Positions 34,528-43,380 of a stretch of DNA of 64,000 nt are shown one piece after another. Location of the stretch: assembly GCA_002342065.1 (NCBI GenBank), contig DDPF01000005.1, positions 122,212 to 186,211 of the forward strand, written 5' to 3'. Both the position numbers and the translations under genes were made by a program. Each line of letters opens with the position of its first letter. Position 1 is the stretch's first letter. The notes under the pieces are model-generated. The model had not been told where the DNA came from. It saw only the letters and a program-made list of their open reading frames with translations, and did not search any database. The DNA is from Bacteroidetes bacterium UBA2475. GTDB lineage: Bacteria; Bacteroidota; Bacteroidia; B-17B0; Aurantibacillaceae.

Positions 34528-35733
34528 ATGAACCTCTTAATGCTTCACAACAAAAAAATATTACTTGGCATTACCGGCGGCATTGCAGCATATAAATGCG
34601 CGCATTTGGTAAGACTTTTAGTGAAGCAGGGTGCCGAAGTAAAAGTTATTTTAACCCCGGCAGCTACAGAATTTATTACCCCTCAAACACTTTCTGTTGT
34701 AAGCAAGAACGAAGTAGTAGTTGATTTTTTTGACACCAATTTTAACTGGAACAATCATGTGCAGTTAGCCGAGTGGACCGATCTGTTTGTTATAGCACCT
34801 TTAACGGCTAATACACTGGCTAAAATGGCTACAGGCCTTTGCGATAATGTTTTAATGGCTACTTACCTTTCTGCAAAAAGTAAATGCATTGTAGCGCCCG
34901 CTATGGATCTTGATATGTACAAGCATCCAAGTGTAAAACATAATCTTGATATCTTAAAGACAAACGGCAATCTAATTATACCTGCCGAAAGTGGTGAATT
35001 AGCAAGTGGTTTGGTTGGAGAAGGCAGAATGGCCGAACCCGAGAGTATAGTTGAATTTATAACTAATTATTTTAAACAGGGTTTACCTTTAAGCGGTAAA
35101 ACAGCGCTTGTAAACGCAGGCCCAACCTACGAAGCAATTGATCCGGTTAGATTTATAGGAAATAGAAGTAGCGGAAAAATGGGTATTGCTATTGCCGAAA
35201 GCCTTGCTGCTAAAGGTGCTGAAGTTATCCTTGTACTTGGTCCGAGCCATGAAAAAATAAAGAACGCAGCCATTAAATTAATAAATGTGGAGAGCAGCGA
35301 TGAAATGTACGAAGCTATGCTTTCTAATTATAAGAGTAAAGATATTGTTGTGTGTTCAGCTGCTGTAGCCGATTACAAGCCGGCTAAAGTAAGCGACAAA
35401 AAAATAAAAAAACAAAAAGGCGATCTTAAGTTAGAGTTAACGGCTACAAAAGATATTTTAAACGAGCTTGGAAAATTAAAAAAGAAACAATGTTTAGTTG
35501 GCTTTGCGCTTGAAACAGAAAACGTACTTGACTACGCTAAAGAAAAGTTAAAAAATAAGAATCTGGATCTTATAATTGCCAATTCTGCCACCGAAAAAGG
35601 CGCTGGCTTTACCGTAGATACTAATAAGATCACAATTATTGATAAACACAATAAAATCTCTAATTTTGAGTTAAAATCAAAACAAGAGGTTGCCAACGAT
35701 ATCGTAAATTACCTTATTGATCTTTTAAAATAA
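34528..35733 (+). CDS. coaBC: Bifunctional phosphopantothenoylcysteine decarboxylase / phosphopantothenate-cysteine ligase
   Basis: Catalyses two steps of coenzyme A synthesis: CTP-dependent coupling of 4-phosphopantothenate to cysteine and FMN-dependent decarboxylation. The CoaC flavoprotein half (1-185) shows GITGGIAAYK, the catalytic-His region (NWNNHVQLAEWTD) and PAMDLDMY. The CoaB half (195-400) shows NAGPTYEAIDPVRFIGNRSSGKMG and CSAAVADYKPA. The length of 401 aa is standard. ATG 34528 is taken; ATG 34540 would remove four residues and keep the fold intact. porD starts 1 bp after its stop. Confidence 0.94.
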   Translation: MNLLMLHNKKILLGITGGIAAYKCAHLVRLLVKQGAEVKVILTPAATEFITPQTLSVVSKNEVVVDFFDTNFNWNNHVQLAEWTDLFVIAPLTANTLAKMATGLCDNVLMATYLSAKSKCIVAPAMDLDMYKHPSVKHNLDILKTNGNLIIPAESGELASGLVGEGRMAEPESIVEFITNYFKQGLPLSGKTALVNAGPTYEAIDPVRFIGNRSSGKMGIAIAESLAAKGAEVILVLGPSHEKIKNAAIKLINVESSDEMYEAMLSNYKSKDIVVCSAAVADYKPAKVSDKKIKKQKGDLKLELTATKDILNELGKLKKKQCLVGFALETENVLDYAKEKLKNKNLDLIIANSATEKGAGFTVDTNKITIIDKHNKISNFELKSKQEVANDIVNYLIDLLK

Positions 35734-35734
35734 A

Positions 35735-36637
35735 ATGAAAAAAATTATAATCTTTTTAACTTTTATCTTTTTAACCTTCAATTTTATTGGACAGGAATTA
35801 AATTGCCAGGTTAAAATTAATTATTCGCAACTACAAGGTACAGCCAATAAGCAGATCTTTGATCAGTTGGAAAAAGCCATTTATGAATTTATGAATAATA
35901 AAAAATGGACCAAAGAAATTTACACTACCAACGAGCGTATTGATTGTTCTATTTTTATAAATATTAAAGAAGCTATTAGTACCGAAGATTTTTCTGCGTC
36001 CATACAAGTACAAAGTCGTCGCCCGGTTTTTAAAAGTGCTTATTATACTCAGTTGTTTAATTATGAGGACGATAATTTTCAATTTAAGTTCCAGCAATTC
36101 TCGCAATTAGAATTTAACGAAACAACTTTCCAAAATAACTTAACATCCGTATTAGCTTTTTATGCTTACTTGATCTTAGCTGTGGATGGCGATTCGTTCT
36201 CTCCATTAGGCGGAACAGAGTATTGGCAAAAAGCACAGGTTATTGTTAACAACGCGCAAACTGCAGCAGAAAAAGGTTGGAGAAGTAATGAAAGTCAAAG
36301 GAACCGTTACTGGATAATTGAAAATGCATTGCAACCGGTTTTTAAAGGTATTCGCAATTGCCATTACGATTATTGCCGCAATGGTTTAGATATTATGCAT
36401 GAGAAAGTAGAAGAGGGCAGAGCAAATATTTTAAAATCGTTAGACCTTTTAAAACCTGTTTACCAATCAAGACCTGCATCTTTTACCATGCAATTATTTT
36501 TTAATGCTAAAACAGACGAGCTGATAAATATCTTTAAAGGTGCCCTGCCCGAGGAAAAAAATACAGCTGTTGAAACCCTCATGCTTATTGACCCTGCCAA
36601 TACCACCAAGTATTTAAAGATACAGGAAGGGAAATAG
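35735..36637 (+). CDS. porD: DUF4835 family / type IX secretion protein PorD-like
   Basis: A 300-aa exported protein with signal peptide MKKIIIFLTFIFLTFNFIGQ, followed by ELNCQVKINYSQLQG, the family opening. ASIQVQSRRPVF, FSQLEFNETTFQNNLTSVLAFYAYLILAVDGDSFSPLGG and the late FFNAKTDELINIFKGA are the conserved blocks of this ~300-aa Bacteroidota family, which is linked to the T9SS. It is located directly after coaBC, the usual neighbourhood. It probably works at the periplasm/outer membrane, consistent with six T9SS cargo proteins in this window. The symbol rests on recollection of the family name. Confidence 0.8.
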   Translation: MKKIIIFLTFIFLTFNFIGQELNCQVKINYSQLQGTANKQIFDQLEKAIYEFMNNKKWTKEIYTTNERIDCSIFINIKEAISTEDFSASIQVQSRRPVFKSAYYTQLFNYEDDNFQFKFQQFSQLEFNETTFQNNLTSVLAFYAYLILAVDGDSFSPLGGTEYWQKAQVIVNNAQTAAEKGWRSNESQRNRYWIIENALQPVFKGIRNCHYDYCRNGLDIMHEKVEEGRANILKSLDLLKPVYQSRPASFTMQLFFNAKTDELINIFKGALPEEKNTAVETLMLIDPANTTKYLKIQEGK

Positions 36638-36681
36638 TATTTCTAAAAAATTTTCGAGTAAAGAAGTAAATACATAAAATA

Positions 36682-36714
36682 AAAAAAACCTCCCAACCCG
36701 GGGAGTTTTTTTAT
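36682..36714 (+). terminator. Imperfect intrinsic terminator
   Basis: AACCTCCC...GGGGAGTT with one mismatch and a G-U pair, followed by seven T residues, downstream of porD. Confidence 0.5.
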
Positions 36715-36745
36715 TTTCTTTAGTACGTAAAACTTCGAATTAATT

Positions 36746-36859
36746 TAGCCACCAATTGCACCAATTTTCACTAATAAAATAAATGGTGATAAACAATAAT
36801 TCCACTAATCAAAATTTAGTTTAGGAAATAATTTTGTGGAATTAAAGTAATTAGTGGCA
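36746..36859. repeat. Intergenic inverted-repeat element E4 (GCCACTAATT word family)
   Basis: The left arm (GCCACCAATTGCACCAATT, 36748-36766, then TTCACTAAT) is mirrored by the right arm ending GTAATTAGTGGC at 36858. Further CCACTAATC and TTTTGTGGAATT words lie between. No ORF. The overall plan is the same as E1-E3 with a different word. Confidence 0.55.
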
Positions 36860-36902
36860 ATTTAAAATATCAAAAAAGTCATTAAATTTTTATAACGAAT
36901 TT

Positions 36903-38072
36903 TCATCTCTTCTTCAATATAAACTCAACTCTTCTGTTCTGCTTTCTTCCTTCGGCGGTTTCGTTTGTTTCTATTGGTCTAGTACTGCCGTAACCGTTAG
37001 ATGTTACGTTTGTGGCAATTACACCTTTTGCTTTTAAATAATTAGCTACGGCGGCAGCTCTTTTTATAGATAATTCAAGGTTCTTAGCTTCTTCACCCAC
37101 GTTATCGGTATGACCATAAATTTCAATATATTTATTTGGGTCCGGTTTCATATTATAGGCAATAATGTCCAGCTCAGGGTAGGAGAGAGGAGAAAGTATT
37201 GCTTCTCCGGTTTGAAAAAGTAGATTCTTAAAAGTCATTACTACATTCGAAGGCACTTTTTCTATCGTAACGGGTTCAACAAATTCGGTGTCCGGTACTT
37301 CCGGCTGCTGGTTGGCGAAGTATGGATTAAAAACTTCTGCTGTATCAATTACTTCGCGCTTGTATTCAAAAATACTCACATCATCAAAATAATAATAAGC
37401 ATCGCGCTCAATAGTTTTATTTATGGGCGAACTTATTCCATAAGGGACTGTATTCCCCGTTTGCCATAAGCGTTTAAGGTTAAAACTTCCTATCAATAAT
37501 GTATTCTCGCCACCTTTTGCTTTGTAAATAACTGTGAGTTGATGCCATTCATTTGTTTCCATTCCTACTTCTTCTTCTAACGGAATGTAAATAGGACGAA
37601 GATCTGTAATAGCCTCTGAATGTTCGTACTTTACATTTTTATTTAAAAAACAAACCCCAATTTTATCTACGGCAAGCCGCGAATAGTCTGATAGACTTAC
37701 ATACATGCTTAGTATATATTCTTTACCGCCTTGTAACGATTGATCTAATGTTGTTTGCAAATACTCCCTGTAATAGCCATGAGAGCAGGCAAAGATCCCT
37801 GCATAACAATTGCCCGAACGTGCCTCCTGGTTACCCATCGAATTATTAGGCACATTTACCATCGACTGTTTTATTAATTTTTTGTTGGTGCATTTACAAA
37901 AAAGATCGGTGGTGCCACGGCTAGGTGAACTCCATGAATATGATGCGCCTATGGCAGAATAGTCGATAGGAATAAATTTATTTTTTTCAAAACTGGAGTC
38001 GGCAACAAGATTTTGCGCCAAAGTATATTGGCAACAGATTAAAATTAAAGCGCAGATACGGATAAAATTCAC
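36903..38072 (-). CDS. OmpA-family protein with N-terminal jelly-roll-like domain
   Basis: A 389-aa exported protein (signal peptide MNFIRICALILICCQYTLAQ). Residues 20-240 form a beta-rich domain opening NLVADSSFE, with GNCYAGIF, YREYLQTTL, KGGENTLLIGSF and AYYYFDDVSIFEY. The C-terminal 120 residues are an OmpA peptidoglycan-binding domain: YIEIYGHTDNVG, LSIKRAAAVANYL, NGYGSTRPI, NRRVEF. The N-terminal domain recurs in the T9SS cargo protein at 53108-54403. Probably anchored to the outer membrane or cell wall, possibly binding carbohydrate. The gene stands alone on the minus strand. Confidence 0.85.
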   Translation of the reverse strand: MNFIRICALILICCQYTLAQNLVADSSFEKNKFIPIDYSAIGASYSWSSPSRGTTDLFCKCTNKKLIKQSMVNVPNNSMGNQEARSGNCYAGIFACSHGYYREYLQTTLDQSLQGGKEYILSMYVSLSDYSRLAVDKIGVCFLNKNVKYEHSEAITDLRPIYIPLEEEVGMETNEWHQLTVIYKAKGGENTLLIGSFNLKRLWQTGNTVPYGISSPINKTIERDAYYYFDDVSIFEYKREVIDTAEVFNPYFANQQPEVPDTEFVEPVTIEKVPSNVVMTFKNLLFQTGEAILSPLSYPELDIIAYNMKPDPNKYIEIYGHTDNVGEEAKNLELSIKRAAAVANYLKAKGVIATNVTSNGYGSTRPIETNETAEGRKQNRRVEFILKKR

Positions 38073-38118
38073 GGAAGGAAAATTACAGTTTTAACACTAT
38101 ACTTCATAATTTTCGTTT

Positions 38119-40212
38119 TTATATTTTTATTCCAATTACGCAAATATCATCCACTTGTTCCAGATTACCTTTCCAATCATTTAAGGCATTGGTAAGTTTT
38201 TGTTTTTGAATTTCCATTGACTCAGTTGAAATAGCGATCAATAATTCTTTTAATTGTTTGTACATAAATTTTTTTCCTTTTGGTCCGCCAAACTGATCGG
38301 GCATGCCGTCGGTTAAAGCATACACTACATCATTTTTTTGTAAAATAAATTCACGCTGTGTAAACGAAACATGATCTTTATCGTGTTTACCAATTGGCAT
38401 TTTATCAGGGTCAAGTTCAATGATCTTGTTTTCTCTTACAACCCAAACAGGATTGTTAGCCGCTGAATAAGTAAACTTATTGTTTTTAAGATCAAAGCTT
38501 ATCAAACTTGCATCCATGCCATCTTTACCGCCTTCGGCACTACCATCTTTTTTCAGGCGTTCAATAATTGTTTTGCGGGTATCGTTTAATATTTCAGATG
38601 GATCGGTAAAGCCGTCTTTTATGGCCGACTCTAAACTTGTAATATTTAATAAACTCATAATGGCTCCCGGCACACCATGACCGGTGCTATCTGCAGTAAC
38701 CAAAATAAAGTTCTCGACTCCGCTCGAACTGACAAGTTTTGTAGCCCAATAAAAATCACCACTTACAATATCTTTTGGTTTAAAGAAAACAAAATGATCG
38801 TTCAAATTTTCGCTTAGTATTTCATTGGTTGCTATAAAACTTCGTTGTATTCTTTCGGCGTAATTAATACTATCTTTTATTTCTTTGTGTTTTTCTTCTA
38901 CCAAATGTAAAAGTTGATCACTTCTTTTCTTTTCCTTATTAATTTTGTTACGTTGAAAAAAGAATAAAGATGCTGCAAGGAGCACTAAAATAAAGCCGCC
39001 AATAAAGGCATTTCGAAGATTTTTTTGATTTTGAATTTCGTTTTGAATGATAATATCTTTTTTTTCCTGTGCCTCTTTTGCTAGTGTTTCTTTCTTATCA
39101 AAATCATATTGCATTTGTTGTTGGGTCATTTTTTTAATATTTTCCTTATTAAAAACACTATCGCGAAGGATAATTGATGTTTTGAAATATTCTAATGATT
39201 TTTTATAGTTACCAAGATTTTGTTCTATCTCGCCTAATTTTGCATAACATGCTTGGCGTCTTGAAATACTACCTGATTTTTCTGCGATTGCTAACGCTTT
39301 ATGTATTTGAACGCTTGCCTCGTTATATTTTTTTTGTGACGTCAATAAATTTGACATCAAAATATAGATGTTTACCATGCCTTCCTTTTGCCCCGATTCT
39401 TCTAATAATGCAAGTGAAGTTTTTAGGCATTTTTCTGCTTCAGCATAATTACCTTGTCTTCTATAAAGTTCACTCATGGTTCCAAGATTATTTGTTTTCC
39501 AAAATCTGTTTCCCATTTCTTCATTAATTTTTAATGCAGCCTGCAAAAAACTCATGGCCTCGGGTTTATTTTGATACATGTACATAGTGCCAACATTGTG
39601 ACTGAGGGCGGCGATCATTCTTTTGTCCCCAAATTCTTCAAATACTTTTAAAGCCGGTAATAAAAATTTAAGCGCTTCAGGTATATTTCCATTTTGATAG
39701 TAAACATTACCAATGTTTGCATTGCATTTGGCAATACCTATTTTATCTTTTAACTGTTCGCGGATTTTTAGTGAGGCCAGGTAATTTTTTTTAGCCTCCG
39801 GAAAGTTGCCCATATCTTCGTAACAATAACCTATACTACTGTATGTTTGGCCAACATCTGTCATTAAAGAAAGCTCTTTTCTGATAGCTAACGATCTTTT
39901 AAACCAATTAGCTGCTTCAAGATGCTCTGCTTTATAATTACAGATATTGCCCATTAAAAAATAGGCATTGGCAATTCCTTTTTTAAAACCAATTTTTTCG
40001 GATAGAGCAAGTGATCTTTTAGCAAAATCTAATGACTTCTCCAGATCAGTTTCTAAATAGGTAGTTGAAATTTTATTTAATAGGTTTGTTTTAGAAGTGT
40101 CGTCTTTTGCAATTTTAACAACGTTCAGCAAAGAGTCTAGGTTTTTTGAATTTTGTGAAAACGCAAAAATCATCAAATGACAAAAGAGGAATAAAAATAT
40201 TTTTGTTTTCAT
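38119..40212 (-). CDS. TPR sensor protein with SpoIIE/PP2C phosphatase domain
   Basis: A 697-aa product. A signal peptide or N-terminal TM (1-19) is followed by a TPR array (about 45-350, for example YCYEDMGNFPEAKKNYLASLKI), a TM helix near 402-420 (NAFIGGFILVLLAASLFFF) and a short coiled coil. The cytoplasmic SpoIIE phosphatase domain (about 450-697) has FKPKDIVSGDFYW, TADSTGHGVPGAIMS and VYALTDGMPDQFGG metal-site motifs. It is predicted to dephosphorylate a serine in an anti-sigma-factor antagonist or similar partner in response to a periplasmic cue. The TPR-TM layout parallels the two cassette kinases, with a different output domain. Confidence 0.88.
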   Translation of the reverse strand: MKTKIFLFLFCHLMIFAFSQNSKNLDSLLNVVKIAKDDTSKTNLLNKISTTYLETDLEKSLDFAKRSLALSEKIGFKKGIANAYFLMGNICNYKAEHLEAANWFKRSLAIRKELSLMTDVGQTYSSIGYCYEDMGNFPEAKKNYLASLKIREQLKDKIGIAKCNANIGNVYYQNGNIPEALKFLLPALKVFEEFGDKRMIAALSHNVGTMYMYQNKPEAMSFLQAALKINEEMGNRFWKTNNLGTMSELYRRQGNYAEAEKCLKTSLALLEESGQKEGMVNIYILMSNLLTSQKKYNEASVQIHKALAIAEKSGSISRRQACYAKLGEIEQNLGNYKKSLEYFKTSIILRDSVFNKENIKKMTQQQMQYDFDKKETLAKEAQEKKDIIIQNEIQNQKNLRNAFIGGFILVLLAASLFFFQRNKINKEKKRSDQLLHLVEEKHKEIKDSINYAERIQRSFIATNEILSENLNDHFVFFKPKDIVSGDFYWATKLVSSSGVENFILVTADSTGHGVPGAIMSLLNITSLESAIKDGFTDPSEILNDTRKTIIERLKKDGSAEGGKDGMDASLISFDLKNNKFTYSAANNPVWVVRENKIIELDPDKMPIGKHDKDHVSFTQREFILQKNDVVYALTDGMPDQFGGPKGKKFMYKQLKELLIAISTESMEIQKQKLTNALNDWKGNLEQVDDICVIGIKI

Positions 40213-40361
40213 AGGTTCAAAAAAGATCTACATAAAAAAAATCAATACCAATGTAGTTATTTATATTTTACTTAATTTCTAATAAATTTTTTTTATCAAA
40301 AAAATTGCATCTTTGCAATAGCTTAAGTGTTTGTTTCGGCTTTTGCCGGAAAGTATACAAT

Positions 40362-40442
40362 GCCCAGGTGTTGGAATGGTATACAAGTACGCTTGAGGTG
40401 CGTATGCCGTAAGGTGTGGGAGTTCGAGTCTCCTCCTGGGTA
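40362..40442 (+). tRNA. tRNA-Leu(GAG)
   Basis: An 81-nt cloverleaf. The acceptor GCCCAGG pairs with CCTGGGT plus discriminator A at 40442. The anticodon stem TACGC/GCGTA has loop TTGAGGT, giving anticodon GAG. A long class II variable arm follows. The T stem-loop is GGGAG-TTCGAGT-CTCCT. CCA is not encoded. A CATCTTTG box lies about 50 bp upstream and a terminator follows. Confidence 0.92.
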
Positions 40443-40446
40443 CAAT

Positions 40447-40475
40447 TAAAACCTCGCTAAATGCGGGGTTTTTTT
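40447..40475 (+). terminator. Intrinsic terminator after tRNA-Leu
   Basis: AACCTCGC/GCGGGGTT hairpin with one mismatch, then a run of seven T residues. Confidence 0.65.
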
Positions 40476-40564
40476 CAAAAAAAGTTCAATTAATCAGTGT
40501 TGGGGCCGGGTTTATAGCCAAAAAGGCTATATTTGATGGTAAAATCATAAAAATGTACCGTCTT

Positions 40565-40598
40565 TTTGCGGTTTTTAAACAATTTATTTATATATTTG
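40565..40598 (+). promoter_or_regulatory. Bacteroidota promoter of rplS
   Basis: TTTG at 40565-40568 and TATATTTG at 40591-40598 are separated by 22 bp, the same spacing as at htpG. The predicted leader is about 65 nt. Confidence 0.6.
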
Positions 40599-40603
40599 CC
40601 TCC

Positions 40604-40670
40604 CTATTTCAAAGCCGCTGTTTACACTAGGTAAAGTATGCTGGAAATAATAACTTAAATATTTTACAAA
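40604..40670 (+). promoter_or_regulatory. Candidate structured 5' leader of rplS
   Basis: The leader can fold with TTTAC (40628-40632 region) pairing GTAAA around ACTAG, and an outer AGC/GCT pairing. Ribosomal protein leaders are often autoregulatory, and leaders of L19 in Flavobacteriia have been proposed as structured. The fold here is small and was judged by eye only. Confidence 0.3.
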
Positions 40671-41039
40671 ATGAGCCTTTTATTAGACTACGTAAAAAAA
40701 CAAATCACTAACGAAGTTAAACATCCAAACTTCAAAGCCGGCGATACTATCACTGTATCTTATAAAATTAAAGAGGGTGAAAAAGAACGTATCCAGCAAT
40801 TTAACGGTGTTGTAATTCAACGCAAGAATGAAACAGCTACAGCATCTTTTACAGTTCGTAAGATCAGTAACGGAGTAGGTGTAGAGCGTATCTTCCCAAT
40901 AACTTCTCCTTTCATAGAGAAAATTGAAGTAAATAAAGTAGGTATCGTTCGTCGTGCTAAATTATTTTACTTACGCGATCTTACTGGTAAAGCAGCACGT
41001 ATCCGCGAAAAGATCCAAAACAAAACAGTTAAAGCTTAA
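40671..41039 (+). CDS. rplS: 50S ribosomal protein L19
   Basis: A 122-aa product with FKAGDTITVSYKIKEGEKERIQQFNGVVIQRK and SFTVRKISNGVGVERIFP, the L19 signature, then VNKVGIVRRAKLFYLRDLTGKAARI. L19 lies at the 30S-50S interface. The length is normal. It is monocistronic here, with its own promoter and terminator; the trmD/rimM partners seen in other phyla are absent from this window. Confidence 0.97.
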   Translation: MSLLLDYVKKQITNEVKHPNFKAGDTITVSYKIKEGEKERIQQFNGVVIQRKNETATASFTVRKISNGVGVERIFPITSPFIEKIEVNKVGIVRRAKLFYLRDLTGKAARIREKIQNKTVKA

Positions 41040-41061
41040 GCTTTATAAAATTATATTTAAC

Positions 41062-41098
41062 AAAAGCCGTATCCCTCAAACGATACGGCTTTTTTTAT
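41062..41098 (+). terminator. Intrinsic terminator of rplS
   Basis: AAAAGCCGTATC pairs with GATACGGCTTTT around CCTCAAAC, with a T tract. Confidence 0.85.
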
Positions 41099-41166
41099 AC
41101 CCCTAAATGGGGGTTGTTTAAGTTAAATTAATATTCTATTTTTAGCCTCTAACTATCAAAAAAAAT

Positions 41167-42858
41167 ATGGAACAATCAACAGCTCAAAAAGGACATCCAA
41201 AAGGACTCTGGGTATTATTTGGAACCGAAATGTGGGAACGTTTTAACTTCTATGGCATGCGTGCCATCCTTACATTATTTATGGTTAATTCATTAATGAT
41301 GAAAGAGGCAGATTCATCATTAATATATGGTGGATTTTTAGGATTATGTTATCTGACTCCTATGTTAGGCGGATTTATTGCCGATCGTTTTTTTGGAAAT
41401 AGAAATTGTATCCTACTTGGTGGTATAATGATGGCTATAGGCCAAATGATCTTATTTGGAAGCGCCACCGTGTTTTCTACAAATTTAGAGTTGGCAAAAA
41501 CTTTATTATGGGTTGCTTTAACGATCATCATTTTTGGTAATGGTTTCTTTAAACCAAATATCTCTAGTATGGTTGGGAGTTTATATCCTAAACAAGAAAA
41601 AAGTAAATTAGATACTGCCTTTACTATTTTTTATATGGGTATTAATCTGGGCGCATTTTTAGGTCAGTTAATTTGCCCTATGCTTGGTGATGTTAAAGAT
41701 GCCGGTGGTATTCGTGATATTCACGCTTTTAAATGGGGCTTTTTAGCAGCCTCATTAGCTATGTTAATTGGTACTGCTGTTTTTTATTTTCTAAAAAATA
41801 AATATGTTGTAACGCCTGAAGGAAAGCCATTAGGAGGATTACCAAAACATAATGATGCTTCACATTACGAAGAAGGAGAATCGCAAAAAGCAGTTTTTTC
41901 TCCAATGTCTTTAATAGTTTCGGTTATTTCTTTTGTTGTTTTATTTTTTGTATTCAGATATATGTTGGCTGGTACAAATCCTGTTAAAACTATTATCTAT
42001 CCAATTATTTACTCTCTTGGTTTAACCTTAGCGGGATTAATTATCTCTGATAAATCTTTAACCAAAGTAGAGCTGCAAAGAATTTTAGTTATCTATATTG
42101 TTGGATTTTTTATCATCTTCTTTTGGGCAGCTTTTGAACAAGCGGGCTCTTCGTTAACATTCATTGCCGATAATCAAACCGACAGGCATATTTTTGGATG
42201 GGAAATGCCGCCAAGTATGGTGCAGATCTTTAATGGCATATTTGTTTTTGGATTCGCATTCCCATTCAGTATCCTTTGGGATAAATTAAGAGCAAAAGGC
42301 AAAGAACCTTTATCTACTGTAAAACAAGCTATAGGCCTGGCATTAATAGCTGTTAGTTATTTCATTATTGCGCATAATGTAAAAGATCTTGGTAACAGCG
42401 GTTTATTAGGAATTCAATGGTTAATTTTACTTTACTTGATACAAACGTTTGCCGAACTTTGTTTGTCTCCAATCGGTTTATCATTGGTTGGTAAATTATC
42501 TCCTAAACGTTTCGCTTCTTTATTATTTGGAGTTTTCTTTTTATCAAATGCAGCGGGTTATGCTTTAGCAGGTTCTTTGGGCGCTTTAATACCTGCTACA
42601 GGTGATAAATTTAAAAAGGCACAAGAATTAGGTATCGATCTAAAAGCTATACTTGATAAAACAGTAACAGCAACGCCTGAGCAAATAAAATTATTAGATG
42701 AGAACCAGATAAGTGCTGCAAACCCGGTATTTGTTGGTATGGAAATTCATAATTTATATGAATTTTTTATGGTGTTTGTTGTATTAACCGGAATTGCGGC
42801 AGTTGTATTATTTATGTTAACTCCGTTCTTACGCAAAATGATGCACGGAGTAAAATAA
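41167..42858 (+). CDS. POT/PTR-family proton-coupled peptide transporter (1)
   Basis: A 563-aa inner-membrane MFS-type transporter importing di- and tripeptides with protons. The family opening EMWERFNFYGMRAIL includes the conserved E-x-x-E-R-F-x-F-Y proton and substrate motif in TM1. FKPNISSMVGSLY (PTR2 signature region) and FWAAFEQAGSSLTF in TM7 follow. About 14 membrane helices are likely. Its TAA stop at 42856-42858 touches the left inverted repeat of the GxxExxY element. A paralogue follows on the far side of that element. Confidence 0.92.
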   Translation: MEQSTAQKGHPKGLWVLFGTEMWERFNFYGMRAILTLFMVNSLMMKEADSSLIYGGFLGLCYLTPMLGGFIADRFFGNRNCILLGGIMMAIGQMILFGSATVFSTNLELAKTLLWVALTIIIFGNGFFKPNISSMVGSLYPKQEKSKLDTAFTIFYMGINLGAFLGQLICPMLGDVKDAGGIRDIHAFKWGFLAASLAMLIGTAVFYFLKNKYVVTPEGKPLGGLPKHNDASHYEEGESQKAVFSPMSLIVSVISFVVLFFVFRYMLAGTNPVKTIIYPIIYSLGLTLAGLIISDKSLTKVELQRILVIYIVGFFIIFFWAAFEQAGSSLTFIADNQTDRHIFGWEMPPSMVQIFNGIFVFGFAFPFSILWDKLRAKGKEPLSTVKQAIGLALIAVSYFIIAHNVKDLGNSGLLGIQWLILLYLIQTFAELCLSPIGLSLVGKLSPKRFASLLFGVFFLSNAAGYALAGSLGALIPATGDKFKKAQELGIDLKAILDKTVTATPEQIKLLDENQISAANPVFVGMEIHNLYEFFMVFVVLTGIAAVVLFMLTPFLRKMMHGVK

Positions 42859-42859
42859 T

Positions 42860-42897
42860 GGAACGCTGATGACGCTGATCAATATGATTGGTTATGA
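42860..42897. repeat. Left inverted repeat of GxxExxY element
   Basis: It contains the reiterated word ACGCTGATG ACGCTGAT and then ATATGATTGGTTATGAT, mirrored at 43341-43380. Confidence 0.7.
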
Positions 42898-42934
42898 TCT
42901 TTAAAATAGCTGATTTATAATTAAAGATAAAAGT

Positions 42935-43339
42935 ATGATTGTCTCAGATAATTATAAACATTCTGAAATTACTGAGCAGATTATAAGTGCATTTTATAAG
43001 GTATATAATACTTTAGGTTATGGGTTTTTAGAGAAAGTCTATGAAAACGCTATGTTTATTGAGCTTCAATCAATAGGTTTGCGAGTTGAAAAACAAAAAC
43101 GAATTAAAGTGTTTTACGAAAATAAAGAAGTCGGAGAATATTTTGCTGATCTAGCTGTAAATGAACTTGTAATCGTTGAGTTAAAAGCCTGTGAAACGTT
43201 GTGTGAAGAACACGAATTTCAATTAATAAATTATTTAAAGGCAACGGATATTGAAGTTGGACTACTTTTAAATTTTGGAAAAAAGCCGGAATTAAAACGC
43301 AAAGTTTTTTCAAACCTTAAAAATATCCATAACAATTAA
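42935..43339 (+). CDS. GxxExxY protein, PD-(D/E)XK nuclease-like
   Basis: A 134-aa product. The name-giving motif is G30-F-L-E33-K-V-Y36. A PD-(D/E)XK-like core follows: D72 in YFADLAVN, then E82-L-K84 in VIVELKA, and a Q96-L-I-N-Y100 motif on the next helix. All of these are kept, so the enzyme looks intact. GxxExxY proteins are small, often multi-copy in Bacteroidota genomes, and their function is unknown. It is the sole cargo of an inverted-repeat-bounded segment between two POT genes. Confidence 0.85.
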   Translation: MIVSDNYKHSEITEQIISAFYKVYNTLGYGFLEKVYENAMFIELQSIGLRVEKQKRIKVFYENKEVGEYFADLAVNELVIVELKACETLCEEHEFQLINYLKATDIEVGLLLNFGKKPELKRKVFSNLKNIHNN

Positions 43340-43340
43340 A

Positions 43341-43380
43341 AATCATATTTAATCATAAAAATCAGCGTCACCAGCGTTCC
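43341..43380. repeat. Right inverted repeat of GxxExxY element
   Basis: AATCATAT words followed by ATCAGCGTCACCAGCGTTCC. It abuts the ATG of the second POT gene, forming its whole immediate 5' untranslated region. Confidence 0.7.

Larger units (their letters stand above)
42859..43380. mobile_element. Inverted-repeat-bounded GxxExxY element (E5)
   Basis: The left end GGAACGCTGATGACGCTGAT (from 42860) and right end ATCAGCGTCACCAGCGTTCC (43361-43380) are inverted repeats with one mismatch over about 20 bp, extended inward by matching ATCATA/AATCATAT words. The only gene inside is the GxxExxY nuclease-like gene. There is no transposase, and no target duplication could be identified. It starts directly after one POT stop codon and ends directly before the next POT start codon. 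Calling it mobile is an inference from structure. Confidence 0.6.

Noticed and set aside
42859..43380. GxxExxY segment considered as a standard insertion sequence
   Set aside because: There is no transposase gene and no clear target-site duplication. The inverted ends are real, so it is reported as an unclassified element instead.
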